64,000 nt of DNA from Streptomyces sp. NBC_00414 (GCF_036038375.1 NZ_CP107935.1:1798001-1862000); one strand, 5' to 3'. Shown: positions 16,090 through 25,094, counted from the first letter of the stretch. A program made the numbers and translations. Notes: generated by a model from the sequence alone, not told the origin.

Positions 16090-16707
16090 ATGATCAGGGA
16101 AGAAGCCACGGAAACCCTGGAAGCCAGGGAAGCCAGGGAAGCCAGGGACGAGGATTGTGCCGTCCGGCGGGCACCGGCGGTCCGCTGGGTGTCCGAGGAG
16201 TGGGACGCCCCGGCTCCGGCCCGGCTGCGGGAGCAGATGTCCGCCGAACTGGCCCCGCGCTACGCGCCCGTCGAGCACCGGCGGGTGCGTGCGCCGCAGC
16301 CCGCGGCCGAGGAGATCGTCGTCACCTGGGTCGCCTACGCCGACGACGTGCCGGTGGCCACCGCCTCACTGCGCAGGCTGCCCGACCGGCACGAGGTGAA
16401 GCGGGTGTTCGTGCACCCCGACCACCGTGGCCGGGGCCTGGCGCGAGCGGCTCTTTCGGCGGTGGAGTCGACCGCGCTGAGCCTCGGCGTCGAGCGGCTG
16501 TGGCTGCAGACGGGCGCGCTCCAGCCGGAGGCACGGGCGCTCTACACGCGGGAGGGCTGGCAGGAGGTGCGGCCGTACGCCCCGTACGACCGCAACCCGT
16601 TCAGCGTCTGTTTCACCAAGGCGCTCACGGAGCCGACACCGGCATCCGCATCGGCATCGGCATCGGCATCGGCATCGGCATCGGCATCGGCGCCACGGTC
16701 CCGCTGA
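16090..16707 (+). CDS. GNAT-family N-acetyltransferase with low-complexity ends
   Basis: A 205-residue acetyl-CoA-dependent acetyltransferase. The core shows VTWVAYADDVPVATASLRRLPDRHEVKRVFVHPDHRGRGLARAALSAVESTALSLGVERLWLQTGALQPEARALYTREGW; HPDHRGRGLARAAL is the acetyl-CoA-binding motif A. The N-terminus has an EAR-EAR-EAR triplet from a 9-bp tandem repeat, and the C-terminus ends with eight Ala-Ser pairs from a hexanucleotide repeat. The start at ATG 16090 is chosen because the upstream in-frame part lacks family similarity. The acceptor is unknown. Confidence 0.8.
   Translation: MIREEATETLEAREAREARDEDCAVRRAPAVRWVSEEWDAPAPARLREQMSAELAPRYAPVEHRRVRAPQPAAEEIVVTWVAYADDVPVATASLRRLPDRHEVKRVFVHPDHRGRGLARAALSAVESTALSLGVERLWLQTGALQPEARALYTREGWQEVRPYAPYDRNPFSVCFTKALTEPTPASASASASASASASASAPRSR
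16642..16689 (+). repeat. Hexanucleotide microsatellite (GCATCG)8 in the GNAT gene
   Basis: Eight tandem 6-bp units (the first GCATCC, the rest GCATCG) encode an (Ala-Ser)8 tail. Units are multiples of three, so slippage changes tail length without a frameshift. Confidence 0.9.
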
Positions 16708-16720
16708 CCGCCGACGCCCC

Positions 16721-18376
16721 TCAGGCGGGGCGTATCACGCTGTGGATCGCCGACTCGCCGGCCCAGTAGATCGACTCCTCGCGGATGGCCACGCCCGGGC
16801 TCGGTGCGTGGATCATCATGTTGTTGCCGGTGCAGATGCCCACGTGTGCGACCTGCCCGCTGAAGAGAACCAGGTCGCCGGGCCGGATGTCCGCGACGGA
16901 CACCATCGTGCCGGCGGTCGCCTGGTCCTGGACGCTACGCGGGAGCGCGACCCCGGCGGCCTTCCAGGCGGCCTGCGTGAGACTGGAGGGGTCGTACGAA
17001 CCCGGACCCATCGCGCCCCATACGCACGGCTTGCCGATCTGGGCGCGTGCGAACTCGACGGCCCTGGCGCCCTGCCCGCCGTACCCGGGGTCGGGCGCCG
17101 CGTAGGCGGGTGTGGCGTAAGCCGGCGCGGCGTAGGCGGGGTCGGGGGCGGGCACGCCGTACCCGGGACTGGTCGCAGCCTGCATGTCGAGGGCGACCCC
17201 CGTGGCGATGGGCGTGCTCGCGTCGACGTACATGCTCGTGTCGGACTGCTGGACACCGGTGTACTGGGGGCCGACGTACTGGTCGACTGCGAGGTACATG
17301 CCGTTGCCGATGCTCTGGTCGGCGGCGACACCCGCTCCCGTGCCGGGCATGCCGGGGTACATGGGCGCACCGGCGTACATGTCCGTACCCGCGCGCATGT
17401 CCGTACCGATGGCCGGTTGCTGCCACGCGTCCGCTCCGGTGCCGGCCGCGCGGTAACTCTGTTCCTGGGCGGCGGGACCCCAGGCGCCCTCGATCGGGCG
17501 GAAGGGCCGCGACTCCGCGACGGGTGCGGGTGCGCTCCGCCGGGCGGCATGCCCGGCGAGCAGGTCACGGGCCTGCCCGAGCTTTCGCTGGTTGCGCTGC
17601 TTCGAGGACTTCAGCGTCGCCTGCGACGGCCCGCCGGACGGTCCGGGCGAGGCCTTGTCGGCCGCCTGGCGCTGTGCAGGTACGGCCGGCAGCGCGGCGA
17701 CGGGTCCCGCGGTCAACTCCGGCCCGGGCCCCGCGGTCAGCTCCGCGACGGGTCCGGCGGCACCTCCGGCACCGGGACCGGCGCTCGGACCGGCGGTCAG
17801 TTCCAGGACGGGCCTGTCGGAAGCCGCACGGCTCTCACGGCCACCGCCGCCCGGACGGCCGCCCGCATCGGCGGCGGGCCGGGACCCGGCCGAGCCGCGG
17901 TCCGGCATCCGGTCGGGCGGCAGCACCGCCTGAAATACGGGACCCAGCTGCGAACGCCCCACGTCGAACCACTGCTTCGCGACGTCCGGCAGCGGGGCGG
18001 CGGCATCGGCGCCTGCGCCTCGGCCGCCCCTGTCCCTCTCCCTGGAAGTCGGCTTGACCGTGTCGCGCGACGCCGTGGTCATCGCACGGGTGGCGTTGAA
18101 GTTTCCGCTGGCGTTCTCGACGCGGTCGTAGAGATTGCTGATCCGCTGCTGGACTTCCTCGCGGCTGGGCTCGTCGCCCCGCTGGGCGGGAATGCCTGCG
18201 GAGGAGAACTGGTCCACGGAAGAGGGGGCCGCCTTCACGAGGGCGGAGCGGGACATGCCGGGGAGGCCGGTGCCTCCGGGGCGCTGCGTTCGTTCCGGCG
18301 CGATGGGAGACGACTCCTTCCGTGCACCGCCTGCCGGGTCGTCTTTCGGGTCCGGGCGGACGGTTCCGGAAGGCAT
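16721..18376 (-). CDS. NlpC/P60-fold protein with lost catalytic cysteine
   Basis: A 551-residue protein with a coiled-coil-prone N-terminal part (REEVQQRISNLYDRVENASGNFNATR, residues 70-100), a long Pro/Ala/Gly/Met-rich middle with repeated A-x-Y-x-P and MY motifs (residues 150-430), and a C-terminal NlpC/P60 domain (GARAVEFARAQIGKPCVWGAMGPGSYDPSSLTQAAWKAAGVALPR...IRPGDLVLFSGQVAHVGICTGNNMMIHAP). In active peptidoglycan hydrolases the motif is Y-D-C-S-G-L; here it is Y-D-P-S-S-L with Pro at residue 463, while the catalytic His (H511) remains. No clear signal peptide is visible from ATG 18376. It is probably a catalytically dead binding or scaffold protein unless Cys in GKPCVWG takes over. Confidence 0.8.
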   Translation of the reverse strand: MPSGTVRPDPKDDPAGGARKESSPIAPERTQRPGGTGLPGMSRSALVKAAPSSVDQFSSAGIPAQRGDEPSREEVQQRISNLYDRVENASGNFNATRAMTTASRDTVKPTSRERDRGGRGAGADAAAPLPDVAKQWFDVGRSQLGPVFQAVLPPDRMPDRGSAGSRPAADAGGRPGGGGRESRAASDRPVLELTAGPSAGPGAGGAAGPVAELTAGPGPELTAGPVAALPAVPAQRQAADKASPGPSGGPSQATLKSSKQRNQRKLGQARDLLAGHAARRSAPAPVAESRPFRPIEGAWGPAAQEQSYRAAGTGADAWQQPAIGTDMRAGTDMYAGAPMYPGMPGTGAGVAADQSIGNGMYLAVDQYVGPQYTGVQQSDTSMYVDASTPIATGVALDMQAATSPGYGVPAPDPAYAAPAYATPAYAAPDPGYGGQGARAVEFARAQIGKPCVWGAMGPGSYDPSSLTQAAWKAAGVALPRSVQDQATAGTMVSVADIRPGDLVLFSGQVAHVGICTGNNMMIHAPSPGVAIREESIYWAGESAIHSVIRPA

Positions 18377-18652
18377 GCCCTACGACCCCTGTCCGCTGGA
18401 CAGTTGGGCCGATTCACCCTGAAAGTCGACTGGACCTCCGGCTCCGACCGCCGTGAGGGCCTGTCGGATTCGGCGGAGACCGCGCGACCCGGCGAGGTTC
18501 ACCGGTGGGAGTCGTACGGTCTGTCCGTCAACTTAGCCAACTTGTGTGTCTCGCGTGAAGATTGAAGTGCGAAGTGTCCGATATGTAAATGTGACCTTCG
18601 TCGTACCCGAAGGTGACCTCCGCTACTTGACCACCGCAGTGCGACCGGTTCG

Positions 18653-19654
18653 TCACTCGCGGTTCACGGCGGCCCATTCGTGCGCGGGGAGGCCGAGGAG
18701 CCGTTCGATCCGGGCACTGTCGGGCAACGGGCCGTGATCGCCCGTCACTTGGAGTGCCGACCCGGCCGTGATGTGCCCGAGCCTCAGCGCGCGCTCCATG
18801 TCGACGCCCCGCAGCAGTCCGGTCAGGAATCCGGCGGCGAAGGCGTCTCCCGCGCCGACGGGCTCCACCACGTCCGTGCGCAGAGCGGGCACGGTCCAGG
18901 AGTCTTCGCCGCCGAAGACGGTGGCTGTCCGGCCACCGTCCTTGACGACGAGGAGGCGCGGGTGCGGCAACAGCCGGCGTACGTCGGCGAGTTCGAGGCC
19001 GGCGCCCCAGAGGTCCTGTGCCTCGTCCAGTCCGACGAAGGTGATGTCGGCACGGTCGGCGAGGTCGCGCAGCACGGGGGCGGCCGTTCCGGGCGGCCAC
19101 AGCGCGGGGCGGTGGTTGACGTCGAAGCTCACGGCGTGGGGACGCTCGGCCTGCGGTACGGCGAGCGCCTCCACGACCAGGCTCCGGCAGGACGGGGAGA
19201 GGGCCGCGGTCACGCCCGTGAGATGGACGACGGAGGCGGTCGTGAGTCTGTCGTCCTTCAGTACGTCGGGGCCCAGGGCCGAGGCCGCCGAGTCGCCCCG
19301 GTAGTAGTGGACACTGGTGCCCGAGCCGGTGGGCTCCTTCACGAGCAGGCCCGTGGGCCGTTCCGGGTCGTGGCGCACTCCGCCGACATCGACGCCGGGC
19401 GCGCCGACCGCGGCGAGCACCCGCCGCCCCAACGCGTCGTCGCCCAGCGCCGAGAGCCAGGAGACGGGGACGCCCAGGTCGGCCAGGTACATCGCCACGT
19501 TCGACTCGGCCCCGGCCACCGACACCCGCAGGTCCTCGGCGGTCTCCAGGGACTCGGACGGGGCGGGGGCCAACGCGGCCATGGTCTCGCCGATGCAGAC
19601 CACCGCTCCCTCGCGGGGCCGCCAGACAGCGCGGGGTACGGACGCGCTCTTCAC
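18653..19654 (-). CDS. PfkB-family sugar kinase, probably 2-keto-3-deoxygalactonate/gluconate kinase
   Basis: A 333-residue ribokinase-like enzyme. VVCIGETMAALAP near the start, VSVAGAESNVAMYLADLG for substrate binding, SFDVNHRPALWP, and the ATP/anion-hole motif PVGAGDAFAAGFLTGLLRG near the C-terminus are typical of KdgK. In this operon it would phosphorylate 2-keto-3-deoxygalactonate. GTG 19654 overlaps the stop codon of the lactonase gene by 4 bp, so it is coupled as the last gene of a five-gene run starting with the FadR regulator. Confidence 0.85.
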   Translation of the reverse strand: MKSASVPRAVWRPREGAVVCIGETMAALAPAPSESLETAEDLRVSVAGAESNVAMYLADLGVPVSWLSALGDDALGRRVLAAVGAPGVDVGGVRHDPERPTGLLVKEPTGSGTSVHYYRGDSAASALGPDVLKDDRLTTASVVHLTGVTAALSPSCRSLVVEALAVPQAERPHAVSFDVNHRPALWPPGTAAPVLRDLADRADITFVGLDEAQDLWGAGLELADVRRLLPHPRLLVVKDGGRTATVFGGEDSWTVPALRTDVVEPVGAGDAFAAGFLTGLLRGVDMERALRLGHITAGSALQVTGDHGPLPDSARIERLLGLPAHEWAAVNRE

Positions 19655-20643
19655 GACGCCTCCCGTCGGGCCGGTCGGGCCGGGTCGGGGGCAGAGGCAT
19701 CCGTGCGGTGCCGGTACACGTCCGCCCGCCTGCCCGGTACGTCGACCCGCGCGGTGAACACGGCGCCGTCGTACGGGCCGGGCTCGGCGAGGCCCACCCG
19801 GGCGGTGGTGATGTGCAGTACGTCCTCCCCCAGGCACACTCCGGCGGGCTGCCGCGCGGGCAGGCGCACCGTCCGGTCGAGGCGGCCGTCCGGCAGATAC
19901 CGGCGTACGGTGCCGGTGCCCCACACCGCCACCCACACCGCGCCCTCGGCGTCCACGGCCATCCCGTCGGGGCTGCCGTCGTCGACGGTGACGTACACCT
20001 CCGGGGTTCCGAGTTCGGCGGTGACCGGGTCGACGGGGTAGCGCCGGACGACTCCCCGGGCGCTGTCGGCCAGGTACATGGTGCGGCCGTCGGCCGTGAA
20101 GGCGGGCCCGTTGGGCACCGTGATGCCGTCGAGGACGCGGGCCACCGTGCCGTCGTGGTCGACGCGGTAGAGGGAGCCGGCTCCGTCGTCGGCGTCGTAG
20201 GCCATGCTGCCCGCCCAGAAGCGGCCGAAAGGATCGGCGGTGCCGTCGTTCATCCGCACGGGCCGTACGGCGTCCGCCTCGGGCTGTGCCAGCGAGCGTG
20301 TCGAGCCGTCGGGGGCGAGCAGGCAGAAACCGGTTCCGGCGGCGGCGATCCAGGTGCCGGGGGCGTCGGCCACGGGGGCCACCGCGCCCAGCGGAACCGG
20401 CAGTTGGGCCAGCTGTCGCAGCGGCTCGGTGGGATCGTCCCCGGCGGTGAGCAGGCGGCCCGCGAGGATGTCCACGAGCACGAGGCCCTGGTCCGTCCAG
20501 CGGATGCCTTCGCCGAGTTCCAGCCGGTCGGGGCGGAGGGCTTCCGCTTCGACCGACTGGAACTCGGTGGGCGCGGCGCCTTCGGCCGGTTCGGGGCCTC
20601 CGATGGGCCCGGCGCCTTCGGCCTTCGCTGCGGCGTCGGTCAC
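19651..20643 (-). CDS. SMP-30/gluconolaconase-type sugar lactonase
   Basis: A 330-residue six-bladed propeller lactonase expected to open galactono- (or glucono-) lactone to the acid. LGEGIRWTDQGLVLVDILAGRLL supplies the first metal-ligand Glu, RMNDGTADPFGRFWAGSM the N-D-G-x-x-D-x-x-G-R-F-W motif, ITVPNGPAFTADGRTMYLADS and SPDGMAVDAEGAVWVAVWGTGTVRRY the remaining ligands. GTG 20643 overlaps the aldolase stop by 4 bp. It fits between the dehydrogenase and dehydratase steps of galactose oxidation. Confidence 0.88.
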   Translation of the reverse strand: MTDAAAKAEGAGPIGGPEPAEGAAPTEFQSVEAEALRPDRLELGEGIRWTDQGLVLVDILAGRLLTAGDDPTEPLRQLAQLPVPLGAVAPVADAPGTWIAAAGTGFCLLAPDGSTRSLAQPEADAVRPVRMNDGTADPFGRFWAGSMAYDADDGAGSLYRVDHDGTVARVLDGITVPNGPAFTADGRTMYLADSARGVVRRYPVDPVTAELGTPEVYVTVDDGSPDGMAVDAEGAVWVAVWGTGTVRRYLPDGRLDRTVRLPARQPAGVCLGEDVLHITTARVGLAEPGPYDGAVFTARVDVPGRRADVYRHRTDASAPDPARPARREAS

Positions 20644-21299
20644 GGCGTACCTTCCTGCGCGACGGCGATGTCGTTCGCCACGGTGAGGAACGCCCGCGCA
20701 CGGTCCCGCAGCGCGGTCAGGCTGCCGCCGTCGGCCGCGTCCCCGACCAGCGGTGACCCGACGCCGACGGCGGTCGCCCCGGCCGCCAGATACGCGCGGG
20801 CGGCGGCCCCGTCGACACCGCCCACCGGCACGAACAGCTCGTGCGGGAACGGGCCGCGCAGGGCCTTGAGGTAGGCGGGGCCGCCCGCCTGGGCAGCGGG
20901 GAAGATCTTGAGTGCGGCCACGCCGAGACCACGCGCGGCCACGATCTCGGTCGGGGTCATCACCCCGGCCAGGACCGGCAGTCCGAGCTCGCGCGCCGCG
21001 GTCACGCCGTCCCCGAGCGCGGGGGTGACGGCGAAGTCCGCGCCGGCCCGGCGGGCGTCGCGCGCGTCGTCGGCGGTCAGGACCGTCCCCGCGCCGAGTG
21101 GCCGGTCGGGGCCGAGCGCTTCGCGGGCCCGCTCGATGACCGTCAGGGCGTCCTTGCCGCTGAGGGACACCTCGATCAGCTCGACGCCCTCTTCGGCCAG
21201 GGCCAGCACGGTGCGTACGGCGGCTTCCGGGTCGTCGCCGCGCACGATCGCGACCAGGCGGTGGGCGGTCAGGGCCGCTCGAAGATCCAGAAGATCCAT
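20640..21299 (-). CDS. KDPG/KDPGal aldolase (2-dehydro-3-deoxy-6-phospho-sugar acid aldolase)
   Basis: A 219-residue class I aldolase that splits 2-keto-3-deoxy-6-phosphogalactonate to pyruvate and glyceraldehyde 3-phosphate. LVAIVRGDDPEAAV, GVELIEVSLSGKDALTVI (catalytic Glu), LGAGTVLTADDARDARRAGADFAVTP, VAALKIFPAAQAGGPAYLKALRGPFP (Schiff-base Lys in LKIFPA) and FVPVGGVDGAAARAYLAAGA are the family motifs. I choose ATG 21299 (AAGGAG before it) over the in-frame ATG 21392. The neighbouring galactonate dehydratase favours the galactonate form (DgoA-like). Confidence 0.9.
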   Translation of the reverse strand: MDLLDLRAALTAHRLVAIVRGDDPEAAVRTVLALAEEGVELIEVSLSGKDALTVIERAREALGPDRPLGAGTVLTADDARDARRAGADFAVTPALGDGVTAARELGLPVLAGVMTPTEIVAARGLGVAALKIFPAAQAGGPAYLKALRGPFPHELFVPVGGVDGAAARAYLAAGATAVGVGSPLVGDAADGGSLTALRDRARAFLTVANDIAVAQEGTP

Positions 21300-21352
21300 G
21301 CAAACTCCTTGTGGCACAGGTTGGTTCACGCGTTCTGCGTTCACGCGTTGTT

Positions 21353-22216
21353 TCAGGTGCAACGGCAGTTCTCGGTCAGCGTCAGCCGCCACCGCACCTC
21401 GCCGGACGCGGGTACCCGGGCAACATCACCGGCACCCGCCTCGGCGAGGTCGAAGACGCGGCCGAGCATGGGCTCGACGCCCGTGCTGCGGTACGGGCCC
21501 CCGGCGGGGAAACCCGCGAGGTTGCGCCACAGGGCGACGGACATCGGCTGCCCCTCGGCCTCCAGGGCCAGCGACAGCCGGTCCGTGTCGTCGTGGACGC
21601 AGCACCCGGCGGCGTCCACGACGGCTCCGACCGCGGTGCCGTCGTCCGGGCCGAACCGGTCCAGGCGCAGCCCGCAAGGAGCGGGCCAGTTCCCCTCCAC
21701 CCACGGGGCGCCCTTAGGCCACGCCCGCTCCAACAGCGGTGCCGCTTCGGGGAAGAGGCGGGTGCGCGCACCTTCGCCGATGTGGAGGCTCGCCCGGTCG
21801 GAGAGGTCGAGCAGGGCATGGGCGGCCCACACGAAGCGGAAGCCCGCGTCGGCCGTCAGCACGTAGTCGGCCTCCGCGCCCTCCCTGGTGCCACGGATCG
21901 TGCGGCTCAGCGTGAACCGGTCGCAGTGGACGGCGTACCGGTCTCCGGCCGGGTCCGAACCCGGGCCCCTGTCCAGGTCCCCTCCCCGGTCCGCCTCCCG
22001 TGTCCAGGGCCGTGCCCAGGCGTCCCCGTGGTCGGGGGTGCCGCGGACCGTGGGGACGCACTCCTCCAGTCCGCCCGCGTCCACGAAGGGGTCGCCGGGC
22101 GACACGCTCTCCCGCTCGGGAGCCTCGCGGTGCCACAGCCACTCCCGGCCGGCAGCCGTGCGCAGGGAGGTCCAACGGCCGCCGAGGGCAGGGTCGGTGA
22201 CGATCTCCAGCGGCAT
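21353..22216 (-). CDS. Aldose 1-epimerase (mutarotase)-like protein
   Basis: A 287-residue beta-sandwich protein of the galactose-mutarotase superfamily. GRWTSLRTAAGREWLWHREAP, VDAGGLEECVPTVRGTPDHGDAWARPW (with the conserved His in DHGDAW) and GFRFVWAAHALLDLSD fit the mutarotase fold. It would interconvert sugar anomers before dehydrogenation. ATG 22216 lies 2 bp after the galactonate dehydratase stop. Its similarity is to the less characterised branch of the superfamily, so the exact substrate is open. Confidence 0.7.
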   Translation of the reverse strand: MPLEIVTDPALGGRWTSLRTAAGREWLWHREAPERESVSPGDPFVDAGGLEECVPTVRGTPDHGDAWARPWTREADRGGDLDRGPGSDPAGDRYAVHCDRFTLSRTIRGTREGAEADYVLTADAGFRFVWAAHALLDLSDRASLHIGEGARTRLFPEAAPLLERAWPKGAPWVEGNWPAPCGLRLDRFGPDDGTAVGAVVDAAGCCVHDDTDRLSLALEAEGQPMSVALWRNLAGFPAGGPYRSTGVEPMLGRVFDLAEAGAGDVARVPASGEVRWRLTLTENCRCT

Positions 22217-22218
22217 GC

Positions 22219-23364
22219 TCACCACTCCGCGAAGGAGCCGTCGGCGTGCCGCCACACCGGGTTGCGCCAGGCGTGCCCGGACCGGTCGGCGGCCCGTACC
22301 GCGGCCTCGTCGACGGTGATCCCGAGTCCGGGGGCGTCGCCGCGGGAGGCATGCCCGTCGACGAACCGGAACGGCTCGGGGTCGGCCACGTACGACAGCA
22401 GGTCGGCGTCCTTGTTGTAGTGGATACCGCGGCTCTGCTCCTGGATGAGGAAGTTCGGTGTGGCGAAGGCGACTTGGAGGCTGGCCGCCAGGGCGATCGG
22501 GCCGAGCGGGCAGTGCGGGGCGAGCTGGGCGCCGTAGGTGTCGGCGAGCGAGGCGATGCGGTGCACCTCGGAGATGCCGCCGGCGTGGGACAGGTCGGGC
22601 TGGGCGACAGCGATGCCCGCGGTGAGCGCGGGCAGGAAGTCGGCCCGTCCGTACAGGCGTTCACCGGTGGCGAGCGGGATCGGACTCGCCTCGACGAGTC
22701 CGGCGAGCAGGTGGCCGTGCTCGGGCAGGACGGGTTCCTCGACGAACAGCGGGTGCAGGGGCGCGAGTTCGGCCAGGACGCGGCGGGCGCCGGCGGCGGT
22801 GAGGCGGCCGTGGAAGTCGACGGCGACATCGCGGTCCGGGCCGAGCGCCTCGCGGGCGGCCGCCACCCGGCTCACGATCGCGGCGGTCTCGGCGGGAGTG
22901 GGGATCGGTGAGGTGGCTCCGGCCGCGTTCATCTTCACCGCGGTGAAGCCCGCCTCGACCTGGGCGGCTATCTGCTCGGTCAGTTGGGCGGGTTCGTCGC
23001 CGCCGACCCAGGCGTAGACCCGGACGCGGTCGCGCACCGGACCGCCCAGCAGGGCGTGCACCGGGGCGCCGTACGTCTTGCCCGCGATGTCCCACAGGGC
23101 CTGGTCGAGGCCGGCGACGGCGCTGGAGAGGACCGGACCGCCGCGGTAGAAGCCGCCCTTGGACAACACCTGCCAGTGGTCCTGGATGCGCAACGGGTCC
23201 TGGCCGACGAGGTATTCGGCCAGCACGTCGACGGCGGCGCGGACGATCTCGGCACGCCCCTCGACAACCGGTTCGCCCCAGCCGATGACGCCTTCGTCGG
23301 TCTCGATCCGGCAGAACAGCCAGCGGGGCGGAACCAGGAAGGTTTCGATACGGGTGATCTTCAC
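22219..23364 (-). CDS. dgoD: D-galactonate dehydratase
   Basis: A 381-residue enolase-superfamily enzyme converting D-galactonate to 2-keto-3-deoxygalactonate. It aligns by eye along nearly its whole length with E. coli DgoD: MKITRIETFLVPPRW, ETDEGVIGWGEPVVEGRA, GFYRGGPVLSSAVAGLDQALWDIAGK, AVDFHGRL with metal-ligand Asp, LFVEEPVLPE, GERLYGR, QPDLSHAGGISEVHRIA and APHCPLGPIALAASLQ with the catalytic His, HYNKDADLL and WRNPVWRHADGSFAEW at the end. Starts at ATG 23364 inside the regulator's last codons (4-bp overlap). Confidence 0.93.
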   Translation of the reverse strand: MKITRIETFLVPPRWLFCRIETDEGVIGWGEPVVEGRAEIVRAAVDVLAEYLVGQDPLRIQDHWQVLSKGGFYRGGPVLSSAVAGLDQALWDIAGKTYGAPVHALLGGPVRDRVRVYAWVGGDEPAQLTEQIAAQVEAGFTAVKMNAAGATSPIPTPAETAAIVSRVAAAREALGPDRDVAVDFHGRLTAAGARRVLAELAPLHPLFVEEPVLPEHGHLLAGLVEASPIPLATGERLYGRADFLPALTAGIAVAQPDLSHAGGISEVHRIASLADTYGAQLAPHCPLGPIALAASLQVAFATPNFLIQEQSRGIHYNKDADLLSYVADPEPFRFVDGHASRGDAPGLGITVDEAAVRAADRSGHAWRNPVWRHADGSFAEW

Positions 23365-24116
23365 TGAGAGCGGGAGCCTTCCGTCTCGTCGGGCGCATGG
23401 GGGTCGTCGGCGTCGCCGAGGCGGTCCAGATCGCGGCCGGCCTGGTCGAGCAGGGCGCGCATCGCGGTCTCGGCGGCCCGTGGGTCCCGGTCGCGTACGG
23501 CGTCCAGGACGGCTCGGTGCGCCGGGACCGGGTCCTCGCTGTGCGGGGAGCTGTGCACGATGCGGTCGCGATGGGCCAGGCCCGACTCGATCACCATCTC
23601 CATGCGTTCGAGGAGTTCGTTGTGGGTGGCGGCCAGCAGGGCCCGGTGGAAGGCGAGGTCGGCCTCCACGGCGTGGGCGGCGTCACTGGCGCTCTCCCCC
23701 ATCGCGTCCAGGGCGCCGTCGAGGGCGGCCAGGTCGGCATCGGTGCGCCGGTCGGCGGCCAGCCGCACGGCGGCCGGTTCGATGATGGCGCGCACCTCGG
23801 CGAGGTTCTGCAGCAGCGCCTCGTCGGCCTCGGAGGTGCGGCCGCCCTCGAACTGCCAGCGCAGTACGTCGACGTCGAGGAGGTTCCACTCGGCCCGGGT
23901 GCGGACGAACGTGCCGCGCTTCTGGCGGGCGTCGACCATCCCCTTGGCGGCCAGCACCTTGAGGGACTCACGCAGAGCGGTGAGGCTCACGTCCAGCTCG
24001 CTCTGCAGCGCCACCAGGTCCAGCGTGGCCCCCTCGGGGATCTCGCCGCCCAGGATGCGGCGGGCGAGGACTTCCACGGTCTGGCCGTGCACGCCGCGGC
24101 GGGCATAGGGCGTCAT
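23361..24116 (-). CDS. FadR-type GntR regulator of galactonate genes (DgoR-like)
   Basis: A 251-residue regulator with an N-terminal winged helix (TVEVLARRILGGEIPEGATLDLVALQSELDVSLTALRESLKVLAAKGMVDARQKRGTFVR) and a C-terminal FCD helical sensor domain with metal-site His residues (ADLAFHRALLAATHNELL; PAHRAVLDAVRDRD). It is co-transcribed with, and overlaps, the galactonate dehydratase gene, as dgoR is in enterobacteria, and probably responds to galactonate. Its operator was not identified. Confidence 0.88.
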   Translation of the reverse strand: MTPYARRGVHGQTVEVLARRILGGEIPEGATLDLVALQSELDVSLTALRESLKVLAAKGMVDARQKRGTFVRTRAEWNLLDVDVLRWQFEGGRTSEADEALLQNLAEVRAIIEPAAVRLAADRRTDADLAALDGALDAMGESASDAAHAVEADLAFHRALLAATHNELLERMEMVIESGLAHRDRIVHSSPHSEDPVPAHRAVLDAVRDRDPRAAETAMRALLDQAGRDLDRLGDADDPHAPDETEGSRSQ

Positions 24117-24126
24117 CTCGTACAGC

Positions 24127-24198
24127 CTTTCTGCTGGGCTTTCTGCTGGGAGGCGGGCTCTTCTGGGAGGTGGGCTCTACCGGGAGGTGAGCGTGGTC
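24127..24198. repeat. Short tandem repeats between SDR gene and FadR regulator
   Basis: Two exact copies of CTTTCTGCTGGG (24127-24150) run into three imperfect 17-bp units beginning GGGAGGYGGGC (from about 24148). They fill most of the 88-bp gap ahead of the regulator gene and could be a slippage product or regulator-binding array. Confidence 0.6.
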
Positions 24199-24204
24199 AA
24201 CCGG

Positions 24205-25002
24205 TCATGCGGAGGCCTTGACGACGCTCCAGCCGCCGTCCACGACCAGGCTCGTCCCGGTGATGTAGGAGGCTTCGTCGGCGCCGAGGAAGGCGATGGC
24301 CGCGGCCACCTCCTCCGGTGTGCCGAAGCGGCGCGCCGCCGTCTCGGCGATGCTGCGCTCCCGGTCCCCGGGCGCGACCCTGTCCCAGGCGGCGGTCAGG
24401 ATGGGGCCGGGCACGACGGCGTTGACGCGCACCTCGGGCCCGTACTCGACGGCGAGCTGGGAGCACAGGGACAGCAGGGCTCCCTTGGAGGCGGCGTAGG
24501 CGGGGTGGCCGGGGATGCCGCGGTTCGCGTGGACGGACGAGGTCAGCACCACGGCTCCCCGGCGTCTCCGCAGGTCGGGCAGGAGGGCCTTGAAGCCGAG
24601 GAAGCTGCCGGTGGTGTTGACGGCGAGCTGCCGCTGCCACGAGTCGAGGGACATCTCGTGGGCCGGGGCCACCTCGACGGTGTAGGCGTTGCTGACGAGG
24701 ACGTCCACGGGCCCGAAGTGGTGGGCGGCGGCGACGATCCGGGTCCAGTCGTCCTCCGCGGCGACATCGGCCCGTACGAACCGGGCGCGGCCGCCGGCCT
24801 TCGTGATGCGCTCGGCGACGGTCTCGCCCCGGTCCTCGGCGAGGTCGGCGAGCACGACGGCGGCGCCCTCCTCGGCGAGGCGTTCGGCCGTGGCGGCTCC
24901 GATGCCGGAGGCCGCTCCGGTGACCACGGCCGTACGGCCCGTGAAGCGATCGGCCGTACGGCCGGTGAGGCGGGCGCCGGGCCGTCGTGCGGGCTGCTCC
25001 AT
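24205..25002 (-). CDS. SDR-family oxidoreductase, probable galactose dehydrogenase
   Basis: A 265-residue classical short-chain dehydrogenase. AVVTGAASGIGAATAERLAEEG is the NAD(P)-binding G-x-x-x-G-x-G, followed by ADL after strand 2, VDVLVSNAYT, LTSSVHANRG (catalytic Ser) and YAASKGALL (Tyr-x-x-x-Lys). The frame is open back to 26697 through the GH36 gene; ATG 25002 with GGAG-like upstream sequence is the likely start. Its place between the alpha-galactosidase and the galactonate genes suggests oxidation of galactose to galactonolactone. Confidence 0.82.
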   Translation of the reverse strand: MEQPARRPGARLTGRTADRFTGRTAVVTGAASGIGAATAERLAEEGAAVVLADLAEDRGETVAERITKAGGRARFVRADVAAEDDWTRIVAAAHHFGPVDVLVSNAYTVEVAPAHEMSLDSWQRQLAVNTTGSFLGFKALLPDLRRRRGAVVLTSSVHANRGIPGHPAYAASKGALLSLCSQLAVEYGPEVRVNAVVPGPILTAAWDRVAPGDRERSIAETAARRFGTPEEVAAAIAFLGADEASYITGTSLVVDGGWSVVKASA

Positions 25003-25094
25003 CGTGGGGTTCGACTCCTTCGGTGCTCTTCGCGTGCGGGGGACGGCCGGTGAGCCGTCGCGGGAACGTCCTGAAAACATATGCCGGACCGCTG

